Both the position numbers and the translations under genes were made by a program. This document shows positions 18,370 to 28,153 of a DNA stretch of 64,000 bases, in pieces. The DNA is from Carboxylicivirga sp964602515. GTDB taxonomy: Bacteria; Bacteroidota; Bacteroidia; Bacteroidales; Marinilabiliaceae. Location: positions 434,001-498,000 of the forward strand of contig CAZRRJ010000001.1 of NCBI GenBank assembly GCA_964602515.1, written 5' to 3'. The notes below the pieces were generated by a model, which worked only from the letters and a program-made list of their open reading frames with translations, had not been told where the DNA came from and made no database searches. Numbering within the stretch: position 1 is the first letter of the stretch; the number at the start of each line of letters is the position of its first letter.

Positions 18370-19053
18370 ATGATACGAAGACAGAAATATTTTTCCCAAT
18401 TAAGATGGCTTTTATTGATAGTGTTTTTTTGTGTTTTACCCAGTATAAATGCTCAAAGTGATTCTATTTATACAGAGCTGCCAAGGGCTTTACAGAATGC
18501 CTATAAAACTCGAACAGCAATTATTAAAAATGATACAATTGTTTACCGACACCGTTGGTTCATTCCGGGACAATATAAAATACAATATGCGGGGAGTATC
18601 GGCTTTATGTCAATTGGTTTTGGATACACATTAAGTCCGACTTATCAGCCCTCTTTATATTTTGGATATTTAAATAAAGAATTTGGAAACAGTGAGAATT
18701 CTGTTTTTACTGTTTCCTTAAAGAATAGCTTTTATTTGACTAGAGAGCCTCTCTTTAAGTATTTTAAACCTTACCTTGGTATGTCAATTAACTGGGGGCA
18801 TACCCATAATACTTTTGACAAATTGCCTGATTATTATCCGAAAAAATACTATTTTCAAAATAAGATTCACTTCGCGCCCTTTCTCGGAGGAGAGTTAAAG
18901 TTCGGTTTAAATAATCGTTATTTTAATGGGTTCGGCATTTATAGTGAACTTTCAGCGATGGATGCTTATTTACTTGAGGCAATTCGAACAGATTACGTGA
19001 AATGGCACATGTCATTATCCCTTGCCGTTGGTGTTACATTTTATCTCAGGTAA
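18370..19053 (+). CDS. Putative outer-membrane beta-barrel protein
   Basis: A 227-aa protein with a signal peptide (hydrophobic LLLIVFFCVLPSINAQ, cleavage near residue 29). The mature part alternates hydrophobic and polar residues with many aromatic and Gly residues (for example GSIGFMSIGFGYTLSPTYQP and SLSLAVGVTFYLR at the end), as in 8-strand outer-membrane barrels. The C-terminal segment ends in a strand with an aromatic residue, as barrels do. No specific family recognised. It lies 11 nt after a phosphoesterase lipoprotein and probably shares its transcript. Confidence 0.65.
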   Translation: MIRRQKYFSQLRWLLLIVFFCVLPSINAQSDSIYTELPRALQNAYKTRTAIIKNDTIVYRHRWFIPGQYKIQYAGSIGFMSIGFGYTLSPTYQPSLYFGYLNKEFGNSENSVFTVSLKNSFYLTREPLFKYFKPYLGMSINWGHTHNTFDKLPDYYPKKYYFQNKIHFAPFLGGELKFGLNNRYFNGFGIYSELSAMDAYLLEAIRTDYVKWHMSLSLAVGVTFYLR

Positions 19054-19247
19054 TTATTCAATTTTTAAATACTCGCAGTTTAGTTTATAATAATTGTTTG
19101 TACGAATTTCAACTATCGTTTTCTCATAAAAACTATTTAAATACGAAAATAAATGTTATGCCTTATGCTTAATTAGGAATTAATGGGACTACAGTTGCAT
19201 ATTTTTTCTTATTTTTAAACTCACAATACGCATGTAATTTTCAACTT

Positions 19248-20528
19248 ATGCAGAAGAAACAAATTGGAGGTATTATAGTGCTCTTAGTAGTGGGACTTTT
19301 TCTTGGAAACTGGATATATGGAAATGTTCTTTCTGCGAAAATTGAAGAAAGGCTTATTGAGCGGATTAAAGATGCCAATACAAATATTACAGTGGTTTTT
19401 AACGAGATAATTGTAAATCCTTTATTTTCAAAAATTAAACTAGAAGGATTTATAATAGATTCAAAAAGTGGTAAAAACCTGGTAAAAGGTAAACACGTAG
19501 AATTGGATATGCCTTATGCTGAGGCAATACAACTTTTGAAAAGTAAACGATTTGAAGAAGTTAAATCATTTAGAGTTAAATTAAAAGATATTGAGGTTTA
19601 TGTTGAAGATATTGATAATAAGCTTATTATTAATAATCTTACGCTCGATTTCAAAGGGCACTTAACCCAACATGATTTTAAAAATATTAACTCAGTATTT
19701 CCTGTTAAAAAGCAAGCTGTAAAATTCGTGGCAAATGGAATGCGCTTTGCTGAAACTCCCTGGATGCATGCTTTGGGTTTTACTGAAGAACAAATTAAGG
19801 ATTATAATCAGGTGGATAAATTATTAATGGAACTTAGGTTTAGTCCCAATAAGAAGGTTTTTGTATTAGAGGATTTGTATCTGGATTCACCAATTATTAC
19901 GTATAAATCGAAGGGACATATTTCATATAGTGGAGATGGAATTGAAGGTGTAACTCCAGTGGAGATAGGTTCCTCAATTGATTTAAAATTAAATGATAAT
20001 GGTATTGAATGGGGAGATCCGAAAAAATCAGGCCGTTATTCGCTTAATAATCTACGGGTTAAAATGGATGGAGTTGTGGAGCAGGTGGATGGTGTTCGGA
20101 TTATTAAATCACAGAATAGTGATATTTTGATGAAAGAATTTAAACTGGAGTACGCTGGAGATAAAAAAAATCAGATGGAAGCAAAAACGGCTTTGTTTGG
20201 TATTAAAATGGATGAACTGAGCATTGAGCTTCTGACTGTTCAAACTTCCTTAAAGGATAATATACTATCCATAAAAAACACAAAGCTTAGTTCTGTACTT
20301 CTTAATGCCGACCTTAATGCTGAAATTGAGGTTGATTCTGCCAATTTTACAGCATCTGAAATAGTTAAGGGAAAATTAATCTTAAGTAATCTTTTCCCAG
20401 GCCTTCAAAATGGACTATCTACTTTAGAACTGATGACAGGCCAATCCTTGCCAAGGCAAGGTAACAACATTATAATTGAAATGAGTGGACCTGTTTCACG
20501 TCCGAATATCAAAGGTTTAAAATATTAG
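19248..20528 (+). CDS. AsmA-like membrane-anchored protein
   Basis: A 426-aa protein with one N-terminal membrane segment (about residues 7-24, IGGIIVLLVVGLFLGNW) and a long periplasmic part rich in beta strands. The repeating pattern of short strands and the closing phrase MSGPVSRPNIKGLKY (typical of AsmA/DUF748-like proteins, where a 'P-x-I-x-G' strand ends the domain) suggest an AsmA/bridge-type lipid-transfer or envelope-biogenesis protein. The family assignment is tentative. It is followed after 4 nt by a patatin-like lipase gene, and co-transcription would fit a role in membrane lipid handling. Confidence 0.6.
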   Translation: MQKKQIGGIIVLLVVGLFLGNWIYGNVLSAKIEERLIERIKDANTNITVVFNEIIVNPLFSKIKLEGFIIDSKSGKNLVKGKHVELDMPYAEAIQLLKSKRFEEVKSFRVKLKDIEVYVEDIDNKLIINNLTLDFKGHLTQHDFKNINSVFPVKKQAVKFVANGMRFAETPWMHALGFTEEQIKDYNQVDKLLMELRFSPNKKVFVLEDLYLDSPIITYKSKGHISYSGDGIEGVTPVEIGSSIDLKLNDNGIEWGDPKKSGRYSLNNLRVKMDGVVEQVDGVRIIKSQNSDILMKEFKLEYAGDKKNQMEAKTALFGIKMDELSIELLTVQTSLKDNILSIKNTKLSSVLLNADLNAEIEVDSANFTASEIVKGKLILSNLFPGLQNGLSTLELMTGQSLPRQGNNIIIEMSGPVSRPNIKGLKY

Positions 20529-20532
20529 TTGA

Positions 20533-21399
20533 GTGAGTAATAGTAATGAAAAAATAGCTTTAGTGCTGGAAGGAGGTGGGTTTCGGGGGATGTATACTTC
20601 GGGAGTTTTAGATGCTTTTTTAAAATACAATGTTCATTTTCCATATGTAATTGGAGTTTCAGCAGGAGCAGCGTATGGCATATCATATGTGTCGGAACAA
20701 TTTGAGAGAAACAAAGTCGTTAACCTTAAATATACGGCTGATTCAAGATACATGAGTTGGTGGAATTTTCTTCGTAAAGGAAATTTATTTGATTGGGATT
20801 TTGTTTATGGAGAAATACCAAATCGTTTGGTGCCATTTGATTATAATACCTTATATAATTCAACGACAAACTTTATGGTAGGTGTATCTCATGTTGAGAC
20901 AGGTAAAGCACACTATTTGTCATCAAAGGACATGAATAAACAGCAATTATTAGATGCTATTACGGCATCATCCAGTCTGCCTTTAGTAGCTAAAATGGTT
21001 GAGATTGACAATGAGTTATTTATGGATGGAGGATTGGCTGATTCAATTCCAATTGAAAAAGCCTTGGCAGATGGTAATAAAAAAGCAGTAGTAATATTAA
21101 CACGTAATGCTGGATATAGTAAGAAGGATACAAGGTTTAAATGGCTTATTAAACAAAAATACAGCAAGTATCCAAAGCTTATTGAGATGATTATGAGCAG
21201 GGCTAAGCGTTATAACGCAACCCTTGATTTATTGCAGGATATGGAGAGCGAAGGAAAGGTATTTATTATTCGTCCACAAGCACAAATGAATGTCTCGCGT
21301 ATAGAGAACAATCCTCAGAAACTGGATCAATTGTATAAGGTTGGTTTAGCTGAAGGTACTAAACTGTTACCAGAACTAACAAGTTGGCTTGTGCAATAA
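20533..21399 (+). CDS. Patatin-like phospholipase family protein
   Basis: A 288-aa protein with the full patatin set: oxyanion loop LEGGGFRGMY, nucleophile elbow GVSAG (Ser in VIGVSAGAAYG, about residue 45) and the Asp of the dyad in FMDGGLADSIP. The order and spacing resemble the RssA/YjjU group of bacterial patatins. It hydrolyses acyl esters of lipids; the substrate is unknown. The start is GTG (20533), since the next ATG lies inside the active-site loop. It follows the AsmA-like gene by 4 nt, so both are probably translated from one message. Confidence 0.88.
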   Translation: MSNSNEKIALVLEGGGFRGMYTSGVLDAFLKYNVHFPYVIGVSAGAAYGISYVSEQFERNKVVNLKYTADSRYMSWWNFLRKGNLFDWDFVYGEIPNRLVPFDYNTLYNSTTNFMVGVSHVETGKAHYLSSKDMNKQQLLDAITASSSLPLVAKMVEIDNELFMDGGLADSIPIEKALADGNKKAVVILTRNAGYSKKDTRFKWLIKQKYSKYPKLIEMIMSRAKRYNATLDLLQDMESEGKVFIIRPQAQMNVSRIENNPQKLDQLYKVGLAEGTKLLPELTSWLVQ

Positions 21400-21530
21400 G
21401 TTTTCTATACTGGTTTAATATGTATATAACTATACCGACAGAGTGCAAAAGAGGTAAATGCGGGTTTGTTTCTTTTTAACGTAGGATGTGTAAGATTGAC
21501 TTTTTAAAATGTGTGTTGTAGCCTAACTTC

Positions 21531-22817
21531 TTACATTGGTTCATTGCTAATAGGTCCACGCGTAAGCTCAATTACCGTTATCTCCGGTGGCATACCTATA
21601 CGTGCAGGCACTCCCAAGTAACCAAGACCACGGTTCACATATAAAAATTGGTTACCTTCCTTATACAGGCCTGCCCATCTGCGAAATTTATATTTTGCTG
21701 GGCTCCATTGAAAATTATTAAACTCAACGCCAAACTGCATACCATGTGTGTGACCGGATAAGGTTAAATCATGGTCATAGCCCTTCTTAACTTCATGATC
21801 CCAGTGATCAGGGTCATGTGATAATAATAGTTTAAAAGGCAACATTTCTGTACCTTTTGACGCTTTTTCAAGATCGCCATACTGTGGAAATGGTGGGTGT
21901 CCCCAGTTTTCAACTCCCGTAATTGCTATTTTATCTCCATTTAACTCAAGTATTTGCGATCTATTATTAAGAAGGTTAAAACCAAGGCGTTGATGTGCAT
22001 TTTTTATGGCTTGTAAATTTTCAGCTTTTGCCTGTGCACTTGGCCATTTAGAATAGTCCCCATAATCATGATTACCTAATATTGAAAATTTACCAATACG
22101 TGCATTTAGTTTTGAGAAGACTTTTTCCCATCCAATAGTTTCTTCATAAAAGTTATTAACCAGGTCCCCTGTAAAGCATATTATATCAGGGTATTCGTCA
22201 TTTATAAGGCGAACAGCTTCTTCCATTTCCTTATAATTAGAATTAAGGCTGCCAAGGTGCAAATCTGATATTTGAACAATTTTTAAGCCATCAAAAGATT
22301 CAGGTAAATTAGGAAATGATAGTTTTGAATAGCGCTTGCTAAATGCAAAGCGTCCTTTTATTGCGCCAAAAAGTAGTGATATAAAAGGAGCAGAAGCGAC
22401 AATAATACCGACCTGACTAAGAAACTTTTTTCGGGTAATGTTGGGATAACGTCCCCTATTCATCTTTTTTATTTTTCCATCTCTGGAAAATTTATTTTTA
22501 ATATTAATGATCCTGTATGTGAGGATATACGTCACGTAATAAAAAAATTTCGGCAGATAAATAAGAAAATAAGAATAGAGTATCCACTGAAAAGTGACAT
22601 ATAATTGTGGTGAATCAGTTGATTTAATTAAGGTAAATATTCCCGAAAATGACAGTATATATAGAGAAGGGACGCTATAAAACCAGAAAATACCTAAGGG
22701 AAAGGCAAAATGTCCTGTAGGCTTTTCACTGCCTTTGTGCACTAAGCGGTATAATAAAAAATCAATTAAGACTGTAAATATCAAAAAAACTACATATGCT
22801 TCCAAAGTATACTTCAT
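21531..22817 (-). CDS. Membrane metallophosphoesterase (YkuE-like)
   Basis: A 428-aa protein. The first ~140 residues hold about four hydrophobic segments, then RKKFLSQVG and another hydrophobic stretch. The phosphoesterase domain follows from about residue 170: KIVQISDLHLGSLNSN, CFTGDLVNNF, ILGNHDYGDY, LLSHDPDHWD and LSGHTHGMQFG give a complete set of metal ligands. Similar membrane-tethered phosphoesterases occur as YkuE/YaeI-like proteins acting on lipid headgroups; that role here is inference. It is convergent with the patatin gene (131 nt apart). It has two or more alternative N-terminal Met codons but the first fits the membrane topology. Confidence 0.88.
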   Translation of the reverse strand: MKYTLEAYVVFLIFTVLIDFLLYRLVHKGSEKPTGHFAFPLGIFWFYSVPSLYILSFSGIFTLIKSTDSPQLYVTFQWILYSYFLIYLPKFFYYVTYILTYRIINIKNKFSRDGKIKKMNRGRYPNITRKKFLSQVGIIVASAPFISLLFGAIKGRFAFSKRYSKLSFPNLPESFDGLKIVQISDLHLGSLNSNYKEMEEAVRLINDEYPDIICFTGDLVNNFYEETIGWEKVFSKLNARIGKFSILGNHDYGDYSKWPSAQAKAENLQAIKNAHQRLGFNLLNNRSQILELNGDKIAITGVENWGHPPFPQYGDLEKASKGTEMLPFKLLLSHDPDHWDHEVKKGYDHDLTLSGHTHGMQFGVEFNNFQWSPAKYKFRRWAGLYKEGNQFLYVNRGLGYLGVPARIGMPPEITVIELTRGPISNEPM

Positions 22818-23162
22818 CTACCCATCTTTCGTTGCTATTAGGTTATACCAATTTTGTTTTTGACATTAGCATTAAATAAATTAGATCTTATGAGTTTAAT
22901 CAAGGTGAAAAATCTGTACATAACAGCGTTCTGTCAATGAATTTTTAATACCGGTTAATCTCAAAAAATATAATTATAATACTAAGTTTAATGCAATATT
23001 GGTATTAAGACTTATCCACGATCTATTACGCAAGAATACTACAAAGGTTATTAAATAAAGAATTATACACCTTTTTTTAAGATTATTTACGAATTAAACA
23101 ATTAGGTGTTTATTTGCTTAAATTACTTTCCCAGAATGATGCCTATTTATAATAGGCACTCA
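22818..23162. other. Intergenic region with imperfect inverted repeat
   Basis: About 345 bases without a gene. Near 22849 the sequence ATACCAAT and near 22985 ATTGGTAT are inverted copies, and AGCATTAAA (about 22870) pairs with TTTAATGC (about 22979), so an imperfect inverted repeat of about 140-150 bp is present. A short perfect hairpin, TGCCTAT-5 nt-ATAGGCA at 23140-23158, lies just after the stop of the 991-aa gene on minus but lacks a T run. Confidence 0.4.
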
Positions 23163-26138
23163 TTATTTATTACTCATTAGATTAGCTAATCCTATTGAAA
23201 ACAAAATTTCGTTATAATGTTTATTGGTATTAGGAATATACGCATACCTATACCCAAGACTAAGGGGGTAAACAAATCTAAAAGGATGCATTTCAGCTCT
23301 GAGCTCTGTTCCGTATGATTTAAAATTTCTAACATTTTTAACCCATTCGCCAGTTTTACTTACTTGTAGTTGTTGTGATGCCTTAGAATAATCAAAAAAC
23401 ATATTCATTGTAATCCGTTTAAGATACATTACCCCTCTGAGATTAAAATCGGGGTTTATTAATGGCATTATATAATCCCCTTTAAAAGAATAAAGCTCAT
23501 CATTATTAACCTGATTAATGCCTCTCGGAAATTTTGCGTAATCGGTAAAAGTCCGGTAATAATTGTAATCGCTGAAGGTTCCACCTTGCTCACCATGTTT
23601 TTTTATATGCCAGTCATTATCAATCCGGATGGAATGGTGCCTGCCAATTGCGGGAAAATATAAACTGGTATGAGCACCAAAAATACTTCCATAGTCCCAA
23701 CCATTTATTGGTGTGTGCCTGTAGCTTAACTCTATTACCTGGGCAAAGCGACTTGTAACATCGCGTTGTGTCGAACGTAAAACATTGTAGGCAAATAGTT
23801 TGTAATAAAGCGATTTAATGTCAATTCCTTCTATTTCGTATGTGACTTTATCCTTTTCAATTATTTCATTATTAATTACACTTATTGAGGTTTTATTATA
23901 GGTATAAGCATCTGACTGTTGATATGATAGGCCAACAGCAGGCTGTATTTTTCTTAAATATTTACCCCTACTAAAATTCAGTGGTAACTTCATATCAAAA
24001 TCAACAAGAACATGTTTTGGATTAACATCCATATATAAATGAAAAGTATCATTTTCATTTATATAATAACCATCCATATTTTGCTTTTCATTACCCATTT
24101 TCACTTCCACATCAAATACAGGCCACCATGCTTGGTATGAGAATTTGAAATTGTATTTTTCTCGGGAATATTGTTTGTCGGTATTAATCCCAAGGGAAGT
24201 AAATGTTGTACCAAGCAAGTTTTGCGATAATGCGCTAACACCTGTTGTTATTTCCGAGTCATCAACATTTACAAAAGCAGGTGCCCAGCTGTGAAAATTA
24301 AAAAGATTCCATTTTGAATATGTTTTAGAAGTGTATTTTTCAGTTGAAATATTCTTAAGGTCTGGTAGCCCTTTTTCCTCAGATTGCATCTTATTAATAA
24401 ACTGTTCAATGGGTAAGGCTTGTTTATTAAAAGGAACAATTTTGAATTCAGATAGTGTACGTGAAGCAATTTGGTAACCATCAGAAGTATAATCCTGGTA
24501 ATAAACTTGATTATCAGTCCCCATCGTGGCATATGCTGCACCAAACCTTGATTCACTGACTTTTTCAAGGTCATTGCCATTTATTTTGACTCTGTAAATA
24601 TTTTCTATTCCACTCCATGACCCGCTGAAATAAATGTATTTGTCAATTTGTTTTGGGAAACGGATTTCCACAAAATCAGTTTGTAATACATCCTCCCATT
24701 TTTCTTGCCAGGGTTGAAGCATTACTATCTTTTTACCTTTCTCATTTAGCAGTATCAAAACAATTTCGTTACCCGAATCATTCCAAGAAGGTGTCATAGG
24801 GAATGCATTATCCGGAATATTGATTTCTTTTAGTAAAGCTCCATCAATGGCAGACAATAAATGTATTGAAAATGTATTATCATAGGAAGTATGAGTGACA
24901 GCAATGATTTTACCGTCAGGAGATAAAGCAGGAGCCTTGTAACGGCTTTTTTTTGTTATTTTTTTCTGCTTACCACTTGTCAAGTCGAGCGTTCTGATAA
25001 CTGAAAAGTACTGGTTATCCCAACGTGGGTGCTGTTCCAGTTCAGTCCATACCAAGGTATTGTTATTGTATGAAAATGGTTCACTTCCCTTGGTTCCCGT
25101 AATTAATAGCTTTTTTTCATCACCGGTTTTTGTATTGATTTTTGCAAAATGGTTTAATTCACCCGGTCCGGTAACTTCAACAATTATATCTTCGTCACCA
25201 ACTGGAGTTGGATAATTATAGCTTTTATAGCGTATATCCCTGTTTGTAATGTATTGCACAGGTGGAACGTTAAGAGCATTATTTTGCTTATGCCATAGTA
25301 CTTTCCAGTCATCATAAACCTCATTGTATAAGGGAACTTTATTTTTACCTGTAACTTTTTTCAGGCCGCGGTTAAATGGAGTTATAGACCAGCTTTTACG
25401 TCCTGCTTCATCTAAAGCACGTTCCCACACATCAGCACCGTATTTATACCTTGCACCAGCTGTAAATAAATAGCCCATATGGTAATGATTGGGCACATAG
25501 TTTTTGTACGAACCAAAACAGGCCTTATCGTAGTTATAATTCTGTTTTTCCAGAATCTGTGCTTTTATTTCCTGCTCAAAAGAGGGGCGACGCCCTCTAC
25601 CGGACTTTGACAGGGTTGTTTCCGTTAAAGTTGCATCACCTTCTAAAAACCAAAGTGGTGCATATAAGCCTAATACTGTGCCAATGGCTTGCTGGCCAAA
25701 TGGTATTGTTAATGCTTTAGTAAAGCCTTTGTTTAATTTATCTATTTGAACAACATGCCTGAACTCATGTATTGCAAGTTGCTCAAGCCAATCCTGGGCA
25801 GCAATATCCTGGTGAGGTGTGGGGTAAATTTCCATTCGCTTAGGAGCCCACGATACAAAACCGTTGGAATAAGCTGAACGAGAATGAATAAGCACTTGTA
25901 TGGGTTTGCTGGTATGATTAAGTGTATAACCACCATAAGCATGTAACGAATCAAGCATTGCTATAAATCGTTTGGCTTCACCTTCAAACTCTTCTGGATA
26001 TACAACTTTAAATACATTTGAACTTATCTGGCGCCATTTTATATCAGTAGGGTCAGCACCTGAGCTATAATACTGTGCTTTGGTCTCAGAACTAGAAAGG
26101 GATAAAAATATAATAAAAAGTAACAGAAATAGTCGCAT
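23163..26138 (-). CDS. Secreted HExxH protein with propeller-like region and C-terminal barrel-like part
   Basis: A 991-aa exported protein (signal peptide residues 1-21, ending ETKA-Q). An N-terminal domain carries HEFRHVVQ at about 124-131 and WFLEGDATLTE about 40 residues later, the HExxH...E arrangement of gluzincin-type metallopeptidases. The middle (about 300-600) has PD40/WD-like blades such as KAPALSPDGKIIAVTH and MTPSWNDSGNEIVLI. The last ~350 residues are aromatic-rich beta strands of an outer-membrane-like barrel. Such proteins are known in Bacteroidota as TolB-like peptidases of unknown function. It stands alone; its role in surface proteolysis is inference. Confidence 0.75.
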   Translation of the reverse strand: MRLFLLLFIIFLSLSSSETKAQYYSSGADPTDIKWRQISSNVFKVVYPEEFEGEAKRFIAMLDSLHAYGGYTLNHTSKPIQVLIHSRSAYSNGFVSWAPKRMEIYPTPHQDIAAQDWLEQLAIHEFRHVVQIDKLNKGFTKALTIPFGQQAIGTVLGLYAPLWFLEGDATLTETTLSKSGRGRRPSFEQEIKAQILEKQNYNYDKACFGSYKNYVPNHYHMGYLFTAGARYKYGADVWERALDEAGRKSWSITPFNRGLKKVTGKNKVPLYNEVYDDWKVLWHKQNNALNVPPVQYITNRDIRYKSYNYPTPVGDEDIIVEVTGPGELNHFAKINTKTGDEKKLLITGTKGSEPFSYNNNTLVWTELEQHPRWDNQYFSVIRTLDLTSGKQKKITKKSRYKAPALSPDGKIIAVTHTSYDNTFSIHLLSAIDGALLKEINIPDNAFPMTPSWNDSGNEIVLILLNEKGKKIVMLQPWQEKWEDVLQTDFVEIRFPKQIDKYIYFSGSWSGIENIYRVKINGNDLEKVSESRFGAAYATMGTDNQVYYQDYTSDGYQIASRTLSEFKIVPFNKQALPIEQFINKMQSEEKGLPDLKNISTEKYTSKTYSKWNLFNFHSWAPAFVNVDDSEITTGVSALSQNLLGTTFTSLGINTDKQYSREKYNFKFSYQAWWPVFDVEVKMGNEKQNMDGYYINENDTFHLYMDVNPKHVLVDFDMKLPLNFSRGKYLRKIQPAVGLSYQQSDAYTYNKTSISVINNEIIEKDKVTYEIEGIDIKSLYYKLFAYNVLRSTQRDVTSRFAQVIELSYRHTPINGWDYGSIFGAHTSLYFPAIGRHHSIRIDNDWHIKKHGEQGGTFSDYNYYRTFTDYAKFPRGINQVNNDELYSFKGDYIMPLINPDFNLRGVMYLKRITMNMFFDYSKASQQLQVSKTGEWVKNVRNFKSYGTELRAEMHPFRFVYPLSLGYRYAYIPNTNKHYNEILFSIGLANLMSNK

Positions 26139-26639
26139 AAAATTAGTTATTTGATGATAAAAATAAAAAGAAATTATTAACGCTTACTTATTTTCTGTTT
26201 ATTTATCGAAATTAAAGAAATACTTATCAGTATAGATTAAATATCAATTGATCATAACCTAATGTCTACACTTTACCCCATTGTTACCTTATCGTAATTT
26301 GTAATGAACCAAAACGAAAAGGAGGTTTATCCATGGTAAAAGTCAGTTTCGCATTTACAGTTATGGTGGATGAAAAAAATGGGACGACCGAAAAATGTAA
26401 AATGGACTCATTGCAGGAATAGAGTATCCTGTTTCATGGTAGTCAACCCATTGTAAGATGAGTTAAATGACACTTTATAAATGGTACAAGCGGCTTCAAT
26501 GCTTACATAGTATTAAAGCTGTTTTTTATTAATGCTTTCTTCTGTGGGTGAAATAACAAGAAATTGCGTTGAAAATATTAATTTCGTGTGCTAAGTGAAT
26601 TATTAGCATAAAGCTTATAATTTGATTAAACAGAAACAG
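26139..26639. other. Intergenic region with a short ORF behind a strong Shine-Dalgarno
   Basis: About 500 bases without a supported gene. One oddity is AAAAGGAGG at 26317-26325, eight nt before ATG 26333, which opens a 29-codon frame ending at 26422 (MVKVSFAFTVMVDEKNG...). Strong SD sites are rare in this phylum. The peptide has no recognised family, so I do not call it a gene. Confidence 0.35.
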
Positions 26640-27689
26640 ATGATAGATTTTACGCAAGCCACTATACAAAATATAGTTGTGCATCATATTGGATGTAGAG
26701 CCGAAGCTGAAGAAACGCGATATTCAAAAGGAGAATTGCAATTGCACGATGATGAAATGGTTATAGAAGTACTAAAACAGTATTTTTTTAAGCCATTTAA
26801 AACGGAAGCTTATTTCAATTTTCATAATGAAGAGGGTATAGAGCAAAATTTAGTTTATGCATGGGTAGATTCTGTTTTTGGAAATAATGCGTCATTTTAC
26901 GAAAAGTCAATTAATATCGCTAACCACTTATACGAACAATCCAATCACCCAAAGATTAAAGGAGGTGAGTTTTACATGGTGTTATTTAATAACTGTGTAG
27001 TTGATGGTGAGATCGTTGATGCTTTAGGTATTTTTAAATCAGAGAATAAAGATACTTTTCTGAAAGTTATGCTCAAGGATAATAATTTTGAACTAGGTGC
27101 ACAGGAAGGCATAAACATAAAGAAACTGGATAAAGGGTGTTTAATATTTAATACAGAGAAAGACCTTGGTTATAAGATATGTTCCATTGATAATATTAAT
27201 AAAGGTAATGAGGCACATTTTTGGGTAGATGATTTTTTAGGCTTAAAACCACGGGAAGACAATTACTACTTTACAAACAATTATTTGCAGATGTGTAAGG
27301 GCTTTGTAGGAGAGGTGTTTAATGAGGAAAATGATGTTGAGCGACCCGATCAAGTTGATATGCTTAATCGCTCTATGGAGTATTTTGATAAGCATGTCGC
27401 CTTTGATGAAAAAGAATTTGAGAAAGAAGTAATACGTCAACCTGAAGTTATTGATGCTTTTCAGGATTATAAAAACTTCTTTGAGTCGGAGAAAAACATG
27501 CCGTTACAAGATACTTTTGATATTTCAAAAGATGCTGTTAAATCAGAGAAAAAGCACTTTAAATCGGTTCTTAAACTGGATAAAAATTTTCATGTGTACG
27601 TACATGGTAAAAGACAGTATATGGAGAAAGGCTTTGATAGTCAGCGTGGATTAAAGTTTTATAAGCTCTATTTTGAGTATGAAGAGTAA
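26640..27689 (+). CDS. Nucleoid-associated protein (NdpA/YejK family)
   Basis: A 349-aa soluble protein of the 37-kDa nucleoid-associated family (NdpA, PF04245). The N-terminal ATIQNIVVHHIGCRAEAEET and the later block GGEFYMVLFNNCVVDGEIVD match the pattern of this family, which binds the nucleoid. The region FWVDDFLGLKPREDNYYFTN is also typical. The frame extends to a TTG at 26622, but ATG 26640 is taken. The exact biochemical role of the family is not well defined. No operon partners; the stretch after it holds a gene fossil. Confidence 0.85.
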   Translation: MIDFTQATIQNIVVHHIGCRAEAEETRYSKGELQLHDDEMVIEVLKQYFFKPFKTEAYFNFHNEEGIEQNLVYAWVDSVFGNNASFYEKSINIANHLYEQSNHPKIKGGEFYMVLFNNCVVDGEIVDALGIFKSENKDTFLKVMLKDNNFELGAQEGINIKKLDKGCLIFNTEKDLGYKICSIDNINKGNEAHFWVDDFLGLKPREDNYYFTNNYLQMCKGFVGEVFNEENDVERPDQVDMLNRSMEYFDKHVAFDEKEFEKEVIRQPEVIDAFQDYKNFFESEKNMPLQDTFDISKDAVKSEKKHFKSVLKLDKNFHVYVHGKRQYMEKGFDSQRGLKFYKLYFEYEE

Positions 27690-27799
27690 AGATAGAGACA
27701 GGTGTACCCTTTTGTTATGCTATTTATATTGATTGAAGTAAAAAGAGGGTGTCCAAAAAGCAAGATTTTGTGGCGGGTATAGAAGTGTAGTTTGTTTAG

Positions 27800-28070
27800 T
27801 GCTTAAATTCATCTTATTAAAAATGGCTTTTGTCCCTCCTTAGAGAAGCTGTCGCCGCCAAGGTAAACTTTACCTTTATCCAGAACAAGTACATTACGGG
27901 AATATTCTTTTTTTCGTTACAGAATTTCCCGAATCACTGTATTTATCATGGTAATTATGATCATTTAAAACTACAGTTTTTTGATTCGGGTTTGATGGAT
28001 TAAATAAATACGTTTTTGTATTACGAGTATTTTACAAATAATTCCTGTAAATGGTGTCAGCCATTCAAAT
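27800..28070 (-). pseudogene. Short gene fossil of unknown origin
   Basis: On the minus strand, protein-like stretches appear in successive frames: AFEWLTPFTGIICKI, then TKTYLFNPSNPNQKTVVLND with HNYHDKYSDSGNSVTKK, then after a stop and frame change NVLVLDKGKVYLGGDSFSKE. The composition is gene-like but broken by stops and shifts. No family recognised. A GAGGGTGTCCAAAAAG sequence at 27746-27760 resembles the terminal repeat of some insertion sequences, which would be consistent with a lost element, but this is weak. Confidence 0.3.
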
Positions 28071-28153
28071 GCCTCATATATATAAGAGGAGGGGATTTAT
28101 TTAGTTTCCATCAACACTTTTTTGCAAATAAGCCTCTCTATATTGTTTGGTAA

